Shown here piece by piece: positions 37,111-48,470 of a DNA stretch of 64,000 nt (its first letter is position 1; each line of letters opens with the position of its first letter). The notes beneath the pieces were generated by a model that worked only from the letters and a program-made list of their open reading frames with translations, did not search any database and was not told the DNA's origin. The DNA comes from Elephas maximus indicus (Eukaryota; Chordata; Mammalia; Proboscidea; Elephantidae): contig NC_064827.1 of assembly GCF_024166365.1 (NCBI RefSeq), forward strand, positions 15,107,001 to 15,171,000, given 5' to 3'. A program made the position numbers and the translations under genes.

Positions 37111-37464
37111 TTATGAGAAGAGAAAGAGAAACAGAGATAGAGAGTGAATAACAATGTGTTCTTTCATATGCCTCCTAAGTATTAGAGTTGGGATTCCTAC
37201 CCATATCTACTTGATGCAATAGCCCTCTTTTTTTTTTTTTCCGTCATATCCCTGAGTCTAGCTCCAGTTGTACCTTAATCTGAATGGTGAAAGTTATTAG
37301 ATACAGATGAGTCATTGTAGGTATAAGAACAGTGAACATGAGGAAAACTATAGGCTGACTGACCCATTCTCCCTTTCTAGAAACTTCTCCCTGCCTCCCT
37401 CAATTCTCGAGGCTGTCAACTGTGGAAAATGATTTGCCAGTGTCACTTTAGCTAGCCTGCCACT

Positions 37465-38350
37465 TCTCCGTCAGTTTGTCCTACTACAGTGGCTTGGGTG
37501 TTGCTGTGATGCTGGAAGCTTTGCCACTGGTATTTCAAATACCAACAGGGTCACCCTTGGTGGACAGGTTTCAGTGGAGTTTCCAAACCAAGACAGACTA
37601 GGAAGAAGGATCTTGTAGTCTACTTCTAAAAAAATTGGCAGGTGAAAACCTCATGAATAGCAGCAAAACGTTGTCAACAGGGAACTGCCAGAAATTCAGG
37701 GTGAATTCAGAAGAGGACATGGAAAGAGGGCTATCACTGCTGATGTCGTCAGATGGATCTTGGCTGAAAGCAGAGAATACCAGAAAGATGTTTACCTGTG
37801 TTTTATTGACTGTGCCAAGGCATTTGACTGTGTGGGTCATAACAAATCATGGATAACATTGTGAAGAATGGAAATTCCAGAATACTTAATTGAGCTCATG
37901 AGAAACCTATACATAGACCAAGGAACAGAACAAGGTTGCTGGAACAGAACAAGGGCATACCGCATGGTTTAAAGTAAGGAAAGGTGTGTGTCAGGTTTGA
38001 TCCTTTCACCATAATTGTTTAATGTGTTTGCTGAGCAAATAATTCTGGAAGCTGGACCATTTGAAGAAGAAAGGGACATTAGGATTGGATGAAGACTCAG
38101 AAACAACCTGCATATGCAGATAATACCACCTTGCTTGGTGAAAGTTAAGAGCGCTTGAAGCACTTACTGATGAAGATCTAAGATGACAGCCTTCATGTGG
38201 ATTATGCCTCAACATAAAGAAAACAAAAATCCTCACAACTGGACCAATAAGCAACATCATGATAAATGGAGTAAAGATTTAAGTTATCAAAAATTTTGTT
38301 TTACCTGGAACCACAATCAATGCCCATGGAAGTCAAGATATCAACTGGCA
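37465..38350 (+). mobile_element. RTE (BovB-like), left part, internally deleted host of L1 nest
   Basis: A 5' leader (37465-37678) like that at 10464 is joined directly to RT sequence at about 37680 (CAGGGAACTGCCAGAAATTC), so the endonuclease and first RT blocks are missing. The RT fragment includes TTTATTGACTGTGCCAAGGC (FIDCAKA), with frames broken. It is cut at 38350 by an L1 and resumes at 53315. Confidence 0.8.
38335..38350. repeat. Outer L1 target-site duplication, left
   Basis: AAGATATCAACTGGCA; the right copy AAGATATCACCTGGCA is at 53299-53314 (15 of 16 match). Confidence 0.9.
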
Positions 38351-39641
38351 GGGAGCCAAGATGGTGGAATAGACAGATGCTTCCATCGAACCCTCTTTAC
38401 AACAAAGACCCCAAAAAACAAGTGAAACGAGTATATTTGTGAAAAGCTGGGAGCCCTGAGCGTCAAATGCAAGCTTGGACAACAAACTGAGGGGTGGGGG
38501 CAGGAAGAGGCTGTTCAGAAGTGGAGAGGAGTTACTGGACCTGAATCATGGGGAGCCCTCAGGCACCATTCCCGGAGCAGCAGTGGTGGCAGCAGCGGTC
38601 TGGTACTAGTGTTTGGCCACAGTTTTCTCAGGGAGAAGCAGCCAGCCACACAGCTTACTCACAGCTCGGGAACCTGAGGAGAATGGCGCTCTCGGCAAAA
38701 GATAAGAACTTGCTTATATTTTACCATGCTCCCCCACCTCCTGAGATAGACCCTGGTGAACACCTAGAGCCATCCTCCCAGCCTTGGGGAAGGAAAAAAT
38801 TTGCAACTGGGGGCAAAGATAATTTGCTAGCTCCATTAACCAGGGGAACTCAGGACAGAAGCAGCTCCTGCCCAGGCATAAACTGTCCGTGGACCTTGAG
38901 CACCTTTTCCCTCTGCATGGACCTGTGTGGGCCTATTTCAGGAGAATAGGCCCTTGTTGACAAACTCTGACGATTTCAGCTGTGCGGTGGAGAGGTGGGT
39001 GTTTGACATTTGACATTGATTTGCCTATTAAACAAGGTCCTCACCTACCCACATCAGTAACATAAGTACTGGTAGCTACACTCAGGTCACCCACCCACCC
39101 ATGACAGGGGTCCAAAGATAACTGGTACCTCTCAGTCCTTACAACCAAAAACTTTGGGTGCCCATGATCCATCTGCAGAACCCACCAACCAGCATGCTCT
39201 GGGGAACAGAGACATGTTTTCCTCAGAGACACTTGGGGATCAGTTCTCAGCTCCCTGCCTTGTTCAGAGCTTGACCCCCTGCTGCAATCAGATACCAGTA
39301 TATATGCCAATCATCCCTGCCCCTCTAAGGCTGTAGGACAGAGCCTGTACCACACACCTGTTATCAGCTACCTGGAAACCTGAGCTGAATTAATACAAGA
39401 AAACTGAATGGACTCTTAGACTTATATACCTGATAACAGCTCTAGCCAGCTGGGGACAGGACACCAGAGATCCACAGGTGAAAATAATCAAGCTAGCTCA
39501 CTCCAGCAACACATAGGGGTATAGCAAAACAAAACAAAGCAAGCAGCTACAACACAGTAAGCAAGCATAAACTAATACAATAACTTATAGATGGCTTGGA
39601 GACAACAGTCAATATCAAGTCACATAAAGAAGCAGGCTATG
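38351..39641 (+). mobile_element. Outer L1, 5' UTR (left part)
   Basis: Starts GGGAGCCAAGATGGTGG, a typical L1 5' end. It belongs to a different 5'-UTR type from the inner L1 (no GC-rich monomers). Interrupted at 39641; continues at 47049. Confidence 0.85.
39626..39641. repeat. Inner L1 target-site duplication, left
   Basis: AAAGAAGCAGGCTATG; the right copy AAAGAAACAGGCCATG is at 47033-47048 (14 of 16 match). Confidence 0.85.
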
Positions 39642-40878
39642 AGGCGGGGCCAAGATGGCGGACTAGGTAGACGCTACCTCAGATCTCTCTTGCAACAAAG
39701 ACTCAGAAAAACAAGTGAATCGATCACATACATAACAATCTACGAACCCTGAACAACAAACACAGATTTAGAGATGGAGAACGAACAAATACGGGGAAGC
39801 AGTGATTGTTTTCAGAGCCTGGAGCCAGCGTACCAGTCAGGTAACCTTCGGCGCCCGATTTGGGGCAGAGCCCAGGGGAACAGACGGCACAAACAAGGGG
39901 CCCAGCCCTAGCCCCCGAACTCACTCCGGGAGGGGGCCCAGGCGGTTCGCGCGGGCGGCCTGGCAACGCAGCCGGTGGGAGAAGTCCCCGGGAGGCAGTG
40001 ACTGATCTTGGAGCGGGGAGAGCAGCGTCCCAGCCAGGGAACCGTCCCGCTGGGATTTTGGCTGGGCACAGGCAGGGCATAAGTACGGAGAGCTGCTCCA
40101 CGCCCCTGAACTAACCCTGGGAGCGGGCCCAGCTGGTTCGCGCAGGCGGTGTGGCGACGCATCCGGTGGGAGAAGTCCCCGGGAGGCAGCGACTGGTCTT
40201 GGAGCGGGGAGAGCAGCGTCCCAGCCAGGACACGCGGTCACGGCAGATGCACGGGGAGCTGCTCCACTCACCTGAACTAACCCCGGGAGGGGGCCCAGCA
40301 GGTTTGCGGAGGCGGCACGGAGACGCGGCTGGCGGGACGAGAAGTCCCTGGGAGGCAGCGACTGATTTTGGAGTCGAGAGTGCACCGTCCCAGCAGGGGA
40401 ACCTTAACGTTGGGCGTGGGTCTGGCAGCGAAGGATCTGACCGTGACTTCAGCGGGCCAGACCCCCCGGGGGCAATCTCCACACAGCCAGCACACATAGG
40501 CAACGTGCCCCGTGGGAATCTCAGATATAATAGTCATTCCAAGCAAGACAAGCAACTCTGGCTATATTCTGAGGTGCTACTCTCCTATCTCTCTAATCCT
40601 TCCCCCACCCTCCCCAGGCGGCTTCATTAACATCCGAATTGCCTGAGCCAGAGGGAGAACTCTGATAGGGATCTGACTGCATTTTTTTTTTTAGCGGATT
40701 TTCTGGAAAAACTAGTTTCCCAGTGATGGCTCGGAGACAGCAGTCCATATCAAACCACATAAAGAAGCAGACCATGACAGCTTCTACAACCCCCCAAACA
40801 AAAGAATCAAAATCTTTCCCAAATGAAGATACATTCCTGGAATTATCATAAACACAATATAAAAAACTAACTTACAGA
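39642..40878 (+). promoter_or_regulatory. Inner L1 5' UTR with GC-rich tandem monomers
   Basis: Three related CpG-rich segments start near 39913, 40103 and 40269. Each has a GAACT...CCGGGAG opening, a GGTGGGAGAAGTCCC-like middle and CTTGGAGCGGGGAGAGCAGC-like end. Spacing is about 190 and 166 bp. By analogy with L1 5' UTRs in other mammals it should hold the internal promoter; activity is inferred. Confidence 0.6.
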
Positions 40879-41740
40879 ATGCTTCAAGACATCACAAACG
40901 AAATAAGGCAAACTGCAGAAAAAGCCAAGGAACACACCGATAAAACTGTTGAAGAACTCAAAAAGATTATTCAAGAACATAGTGGAAAAATTAATAAGTT
41001 GCAAGAATCCATAGAGAGACAGCATGTAGAAATCCAAAAGATTAACAATAAAATTACAGAATTAGACAATGCAATAGGAAGTCAGAGGAGCAGACTCGAG
41101 CAATTAGAATGCAGACTGGGACATCTGGAGGACCAGGGAATTAACACCAACATAGCTGAAAAAAAATCAGATAAAAGAATTTAAAAAAATGAAGAAACCC
41201 TAAGAATCATGTAGGACTCTATCAAGAAGGATAACTTGCGGGTGATTGGAGTCCCAGAACAGGGAGGGGGGACAGAAAACACAGAGAAAATAGTTGAAGA
41301 ACTCCTGACACAAAACTTCCCTGACATCATGAAAGATGAAAGGATATCTATCCAAGATGCTCATCGAACCCCATTTAAGATTGATCCAAAAAGAAAAACA
41401 CCAAGACATATTATCATCAAACTCGCCAAAACCAAAGATAAACAAAATTTTAAAAGCAGCCAGGGAGAAAAGAAAGGTTTCCTTCAAGGGAGAATCAATA
41501 AGAATAAGTTCAGACTACTCAGCAGAAACCATGCAGGCAAGAAGGGAATGGGACGACATATACAGAGCACTGAAGGAGAAAAACTGCCAGCCAAAGATCA
41601 TATATCCAGCAAAACTCCCTCTGAAATATGAAGGCGAAATTAAGCTATTTACAGATAAACACAAGTTTAGAGAATTTGCAAAAACCAAACCAAAGCTACA
41701 AGAAATACTAAAGGATATTTTTTGGTCAGAAAACCAATAA
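40879..41740 (+). pseudogene. Inner L1 ORF1, broken
   Basis: ORF1p is the L1 RNA-binding chaperone. A coiled-coil-rich N-terminal part (40879-41184) ends at TAA 41182-41184, and a TAG follows at 41212-41214. The RRM and C-terminal domain follow (LRVIGVPEQGG, DAHRTPFKIDPKRKTPRHI, YSAETMQARREWDDI, NCQPKIIYPAKLPL) with a frameshift near 41455. Confidence 0.85.
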
Positions 41741-42205
41741 TATCAGATATCAGCACAACACAAGGTCACAAAACACAACGTCCTGATATCAACTCAAATA
41801 GGGAAATCACAAAAACAAACAAATTAAGATTAATTAAAAATAATAATAATAATACACATAACAGGGAATCATGGAAGTCAATAGGTAAAAGATCACAATA
41901 ATCAAAAAGAGGGACTAAATACAGGAGGCATTGAACTGCCATATGGAGAGTGATACAAGGCGATATAGAACGATACAAGTTAGGTTTTTACTTAGAAAAA
42001 TAGGGGTAAATAATAAGGTAGCCACAAAAAGGTATAACAACTCCATAACTCAAGATAAAAGCCAAGAAAAATGTAACGACTCAACTAACATAAAGTCAAA
42101 CACTATGAAAATGAGGATCTCACAATTTACTAAGAAAAACGTCTCAGCACAAAAAAGTATGTGGAAAAATGAAATTGCCAACAACACACATGAAAAGGCA
42201 TCAAA

Positions 42206-42957
42206 ATGAAAGCACTAAAAACTTATTTATCTATAATTACGCTGAATGTAAATGGACTAAATGCACCAATAAAGAGACAGAGAGTCATGGACTGGATAAA
42301 GAAACACAATCCGTCTATATGCTGCCTACAAGAGACACACCTTAGACTTAGAGACACAAACAAACTAAAACTCAAAGGATGGAAAAAAATATATCAAGCA
42401 AACAATAAGCAAAAAAGAAGAGGAGTAGCAATATTAATTTCTGACAAAATAGACTTTAGACTTAAATCCACCACAAAGGATAAAGAAGGACACTACATAC
42501 TGACAAAAGGGACAATTGATCAGGAAGACATAACCATATTAAATATTTATGCACCCAATGACAGGGCTGCAAGATACATAAATCAAATTTTAACAGAATT
42601 GAAAAGTGAGATAGACATCTCCACAATTATAGTAGGAGACTTCAACACACCACTTTTGGAGAAGGACAAGACATCCAGTAAGAAGCTCATTAGAGACACG
42701 GAAGACCTACTTACAACAATCAACCAACTTGACCTCATTGACTTATACAGAACTCTCCACTCAACTGCTGCAAAATATACTTTTTTTTCTAGCGCACATG
42801 GAACATTCTCTAGAATAGACCACATATTAGGTCATAAAACAAACCTTTGCAGAGTCCAAAACATCCAAATATTACAAAGCATCTTCTCAGACCACAAGGC
42901 AATAAAACTAGAAATCAATAACAGAAAAACTAGGGAAAAGAAACCAATACTTGGAAA
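42206..42957 (+). pseudogene. Inner L1 ORF2, endonuclease part
   Basis: Starts MKALKTYLSIITLNVNGL. Shows APE-type endonuclease landmarks (CCLQETHL, ILNIYAPND, VGDFNTPL, SRIDHILGH, FSDHKAIKLEI). One missing base near 42945-42957, relative to the outer L1 at 49200, puts TGA in frame and ends the frame. Confidence 0.9.
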
Positions 42958-45900
42958 ATGAACAATACCGTCCTGAAAAAAGAGTGGGTTATAGAAGACA
43001 TCAAGGAGGGAATAAGGAAATTCATAGAATGCAACGAGAATGAAAATACTTCCTATCAAAACCTCTGGGACACAGCAAAAGCAGTGCTCAGAGGCCAATT
43101 TATTTCGATAAATGCACACATACAAAAAGAAGAAAGAGCCAAAGCAGAGAACTGTCCCTACAACTTGAACAAATAGAAAGTGAGCAACAAAAGAATCCAT
43201 CAGGCACCAGAAGAAAACAAATAATAAAAATTAGAGCTGAACTAAATGAATTAGAGAACAGAAAAACAATTGAAAGAATTAACAAAGCCAAAAGCTGTTC
43301 TTTGAAAAAATTAACAAAATTGATAAACCATTGGCTAGACTGACTAAAGAAATACAGGAAAGGAAACAAATAACCCGAATAAGAAACGAGAAGGACCACA
43401 TCACAACAGAACCAAATGAAATTAAAAGAATCATTTCAGATTACTAAGAAAAATTGTACTCTAACAAGTTTGAAAACCTAGAAGAAATGGTTGAATTCCT
43501 GGAAAAACACTACCTACCTAAACTAACACATTCAGAAGTAGAACAACTAAATAGACCCATAACAAAAAAAGAGATTGAAACGGTAATCAAAAAACTACCA
43601 ACAAAAAAAAGCCCTGGCCCGGGCGGTTTCACCACAGAGTTCTACGAAACTTTCAAAGAGTTAACACCACTACTACAGAAGGTATTTCAAAGCATAGAAA
43701 AAGACGGAATACTACCCAACTTATTCTATGAAGCCACCATCTCCCTGATACCAAAACCAGGTAAAGACATTACAAAAAAAGAAAATTATAGACCTATATC
43801 CCTCATGAACATTGATGCAAAAATCCTCAACAAAATTCTAGCCAATAGAATCCAACAACACATCAAAAATATAATTCACCCTGTTCAAGTGGGATTTACA
43901 CCAGGTATGCAAGGCTGGTTTAGTATCAGAAAAACCATTAATGTAATCCATCACATAAATAAAACAAAAGACAAATACCACATGATCTTATCAATAGATG
44001 CAGAAAAGGCATTTGACAAAGTCCAACACCCATTTATGATAAAAACTCTCACCAAAATAGGAATTGAAGGAAAATTCCTCAACATAATAAAGGGCATCTA
44101 TGCAAAGCCAACAGCCGATATCACTCTAAATGGAGAGAACCTGAAAGCATTTCCCTTGAGAACGGGAACCAGACAAGGATGCCCTTTATCACCGCTCTTA
44201 TTCAACATCGTGCTTGAAGTCCTAACCAGGGCAATTAGGCTAGACAAAGAAATAAAAGGTATCCGGATTGGCAAGGAGGAAGTAAAGTTATTACTATTTG
44301 CACATGGCATGATCTTATACACAGAAAACCCTAAGGAATCCTCCAGAAAACTACGGAAACTAATAGAAGAGTTTGGCAGAGTCTCAGGTTATAAAATAAA
44401 CATACAAAAATCACTTGGATTCCTCTACATCAACAAAAAGAACACCGAAGAGGAAATCACCAAATCAATACCATTCACAGTAGCCCCCAAGAAGATAAAA
44501 TCCTTAGGAATAAATCTTACCAAGGATGTAAAAGACCTATACAAAGAAAACTACAAAGCTCTACTACAAGAAATTCAAAAGGACTTACTTAAGTGGAAAA
44601 ACATACCCTGCTCATGGATAGGAAGACTTAACATAGTAAAAATGTCTATTCTACCAAAAGCCATCTATACATATAACGCACTTCCGATCCAAATTCCAAT
44701 GTCATATTTTAAGGGGATAGAGAAACAAATCACCAATTTCATATGGAAGGGAAAGAAGCCCCGGATAAGCAAAGCATTACTGAAAAAGAAGAAGAAAGTG
44801 GGAGGCCTCACTCTACCTGATTTCAGAAGCTATTATACAGCCACAGTAGTCAAAACAGCCTGGTACTGGTACAACAACAGGCACATAGACCAATGGAACA
44901 GAATTGAGAACACAGATATAAATCCATCCACGTATGAGCAGCTGATATTTGACAAAGGACCAGTGTCAGTTAATTGGGGAAAAGATAGTCTTTTTAACAA
45001 ATGGTGCTGGCATAACTGGATATCCATTTGCAAAAAAATGAAACAGGACCCATACCTCACACCATGCACAAAAACTAACTCCAAATGGATCAAAGACCTA
45101 AACATAAAGACTAAAACGATAAAGATCCTGGAAGAAAAAATAGGGACAACCCTAGGAGCCCTAATACAGGGCATAAACAGAATACAAAACATCACCAAAA
45201 ATGACGAAGAGAAACCCGATAACTGGGAGCTCCTAAAAATCAAACACCTATGCTCATCTAAAGACTTCACCAAAAGAGTAAAAAGACCACCTACAGACTG
45301 GGAAAGAATTTTCATCTGTGACATCTCAGACCAGTGCCTGATCTCCAAAATCTACATGATTCTGTCAAAACTCAACCACAAAAAGACAAACAACCCAATC
45401 AAGAAGTGGGCAAAGGATATGAACACACATTTCACTAAAGAAGATATTCAGGCAGCCAACAGATACATGAGAAAATGCTCTCGATCATTAGCCGTTAGAG
45501 AAATGCAAATTAAAACTAAGATGAGATTCCATCTCACACCAACAAGGCTGGCATTAATCCAAAAAACACAAAATAATAAATGTTGGAGAGGCTGCAGAGA
45601 GATTGGAACTCTTGTACACTGCTGGTGGGAATGTAAAATAGTACAACCACTTTGGAAATCTATCTGGCATTATCTTAAACAGTTAGAAATAGAACTACCA
45701 TACAACCCAGAAATCCCACTCCTCCGAATATACCCTAGAGAAACAAGAGCCTTCACACAAACAGATACACGCAGACCCATTTTTATTGCAGCTCTGTTTA
45801 CAATAGCAAAAAGCTGGAAGCAACCAAGGTGTCCATCAACGGATGAATGGGTATATAAATTGTGGTATATTCACACAATGGAATACTACGCATCGATAAA

Positions 45901-46015
45901 GAACAGTGACGAATCTGTGAAACATTTCATAACATGGAGGAACCTGGAAGGCATTATGCTGAGCGGAATTAGTCAGAGGCAAAAGGACAAATATTGTATA
46001 AGACCACTATTATAA
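42958..46015 (+). pseudogene. Inner L1 ORF2, reverse transcriptase and C-terminal part
   Basis: After breaks at 43170-43320 and a TAA at 43445-43447, a frame of 853 codons is open from 43454. It covers the RT ([56 protein letters not shown]) and the Cys-rich end ([18 protein letters not shown]). The catalytic FADD motif reads FAHG (44297-44308), so both aspartates are lost. Unable to polymerise even if the frames were closed. Confidence 0.92.
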
Positions 46016-47032
46016 GATCTTGAGAAATAGTATAAACTGAGAAGAACACATACTTTTGTGGTTACGAAGGGGGGAAGGAGGGAGGGAGAGGGTTTTTTAT
46101 TGATTAATCAGTAGATAAGAACTGCTTTAGGTGAAGGGAAAGACAACACTCAATACATGAAAGGTCAGCCCAATTGGACTGGACCAAAAGCAAAGAAGTT
46201 TCTGGGATAAAATGGATGCTTCAAAGGTCAGCGGAGCAAGGGCAGGGGTCTGGGGAACATGGTTTGAGGGGACTTCTAAGTCAATTGGCAAAATAATTCT
46301 ATTATGAAAACATTCTGCATCCCACTTTGAAATGTGGCGTCTGGGGTCTTAAATGCTAACAAGCGGCCATCTAAGATGCATCAATTGGTCTCAACCCACC
46401 TGGAGCAAAGGAAAATGAAGAACACCAAGGTCACACAACAACTAAGAGCCCAAGAGACAGAAAGGGCCACATGAACCAGAGACCTACATCATCCTGAGAC
46501 CAGAAGAACTAGTTGGTGCCCGGCCACAATCGATGACTTCCCTGACAGGGAGCACAACAGAGAACCCCTGAGGGAGCAGGAGATCAGTGGGATGCAGACC
46601 CCAAATTCTCATAAAAAAACCATACTTAATGGTCTGACTTAGACTAGAGGAATCCCGGTGGCCATGCTCCCCAGACCTTCTGTCGGCACAGGACAGGAAC
46701 CATCCCCGAAGACAACTCATCAGACATGAAAGGGACTGGACAGCGGGTGGGAGAGAGACGCTGATGAAGAGTAAGCTAATTATATCAGGTGGACACTTGA
46801 GATTGTGTTGGCAACTCTTGTCTGGAGGGGGGATGGGAGGATAGAGAGAGAGGGAAGCTGGCAAAATTGTCACGAAAGGAGAGACTGAAAGGGCTGACTC
46901 AATAGGGGGAGAGCAAGTGGGAGTATGGAGTAAGATGTATGTAAACTTATATGTGACAGACTGACTGGATTTGTAAATGTTCACTTGAAGCTTAATAAAA
47001 GTTAATAAATAAATAAATACTCAGAAAAAAAA

Positions 47033-47048
47033 AAAGAAACAGGCCATG
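47033..47048. repeat. Inner L1 target-site duplication, right
   Basis: Right copy of the repeat at 39626-39641; outer L1 sequence continues directly after it. Confidence 0.85.
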
Positions 47049-47144
47049 GTCACCTCAACAGGCTCTCAAAACACAGAATCAAGGGATCTTTTAGATGAAA
47101 GTGCATTCCCGGAATTACCAGATGCATAATACAAAATTTTAATA

Positions 47145-48001
47145 TACAGAAGCCTTCAAGACATCAGGAAGGAAATGAGGCAATATGCAGAACAAGCGAA
47201 GGAACACACAGATAAAGCACCTGAAGAAGTTAGACAGGTTATTCAGGAACATAATGAAAAGTTTAATACGCTGGAAAAATCCACAGACAGAGCAATCAGA
47301 AATTCAGAAGATAAACAATAAAATTACAGAATTAGATAACTCAATAGAAAGTCAGAGGAGCAGAATTGAGCGAGTAGAAGCTAGAATTTCTGAACTTGAA
47401 GATAAATCACTTGGCACTAATATATTTGAAGAAAAATCAGATAAAATAATTTAAAAAAATGAAGAAACCTTAAGAATCATGTGGGACTCTATCAAGAGAA
47501 ATAACCTACGAGTGATTGGAGTACCAGAACAGGGAGGGATAATAGAAAATACAGAGAAAATTGTTGAAGATTTATTGGCAGAAAACTTCCCTGATATTGT
47601 GAAAGATGAGAAGATATCTATCCAAGATGCTCATCGAACTCCACATAAGGTAGATGTTAAAAGAAAGTCACCAAGACATATTATAATCAAGCTTGCCAAA
47701 ACCAAAGACAAAGAGGGAATTATAAGAGCAGCGAGGGATAAAAGAAAAGTCACCTACAAAGGAGAGCCAGTAAGAACAAACTCTGACTACTCGGCAGAAA
47801 CCAAGCAGACAAGAAGGCAATGGGATGACATATTTAAAAAATTGAAGGAAAAAAAAATTGCCTGCCAAGAATCATATATCCATCAAAACTGTCTCTTAAC
47901 TATGAAGGTGAAATTAAGACATTTCCAGATAAACAGAAGTTTAGGGAATTTGTAAAAACCAAAGCAAAACTACAAGAAATACTAAAGGGAGTTCTTGGTT
48001 A
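47145..48001 (+). pseudogene. Outer L1 ORF1, broken
   Basis: The start codon position reads AGC instead of ATG. A frameshift precedes 47300, and TAA at 47452-47454 is the same substitution as in the inner L1. The RRM part (LRVIGVPEQGG, FPDIVKDEKISIQDAHRTP) is otherwise long and open. Confidence 0.8.
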
Positions 48002-48470
48002 GAAAATCAATAATATCAGGCATCAACCCAAGGCTAGAACACTGGGCAGAGCAACCAGAAGTCAACCCAGACAGGGAAATCAAAAAAAACAAAGCAAGAT
48101 TAAAAAAAAGAAAAAAAGCCCAACATAGGGTAACGGCGATGTTATTATATAAAAGAAAACAACATTAAAATAATAAAGAGGGGCTAAGAAATGTAATCAT
48201 ATACATTCCATTTGGAGAGGAAGGTACGGCGATACAAAGAAATAAAAGTTAGTTTGAATTTAGAAAAATAAGGGTAAATAATAAGGTAACCACAAAGGAG
48301 ACAAACTATCCTACTCATCAAAATAAAATACAAGGGAAAAACACAGACTCAGCAGAAACAAAATCAACAACAACAAATATGAGGAAAGGACAATATATAA
48401 AGAAAATCTACTCAGCACATAAAATCAAGTGGGAAAAAGAAACTGTCAACACACACAAAAAGGCATCAAA

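Larger units (their letters stand above)
39642..47032 (+). mobile_element. Inner full-length L1
   Basis: Complete L1 from AGGCGGGGCCAAGATGGCGG to an A-rich tail at 47022-47035. The order is 5' UTR (39642-40878), ORF1, inter-ORF region, ORF2, 3' UTR (46016-47032). Both ORFs are broken, so it cannot move on its own. It is inserted in the 5' UTR of the outer L1. Confidence 0.92.

Noticed and set aside
39724..40503. Long antisense frames in the inner L1 5' UTR, reminiscent of primate L1 ORF0
   Set aside because: They overlap the GC-rich monomers and repeat with them. No start context or conservation can be shown here.
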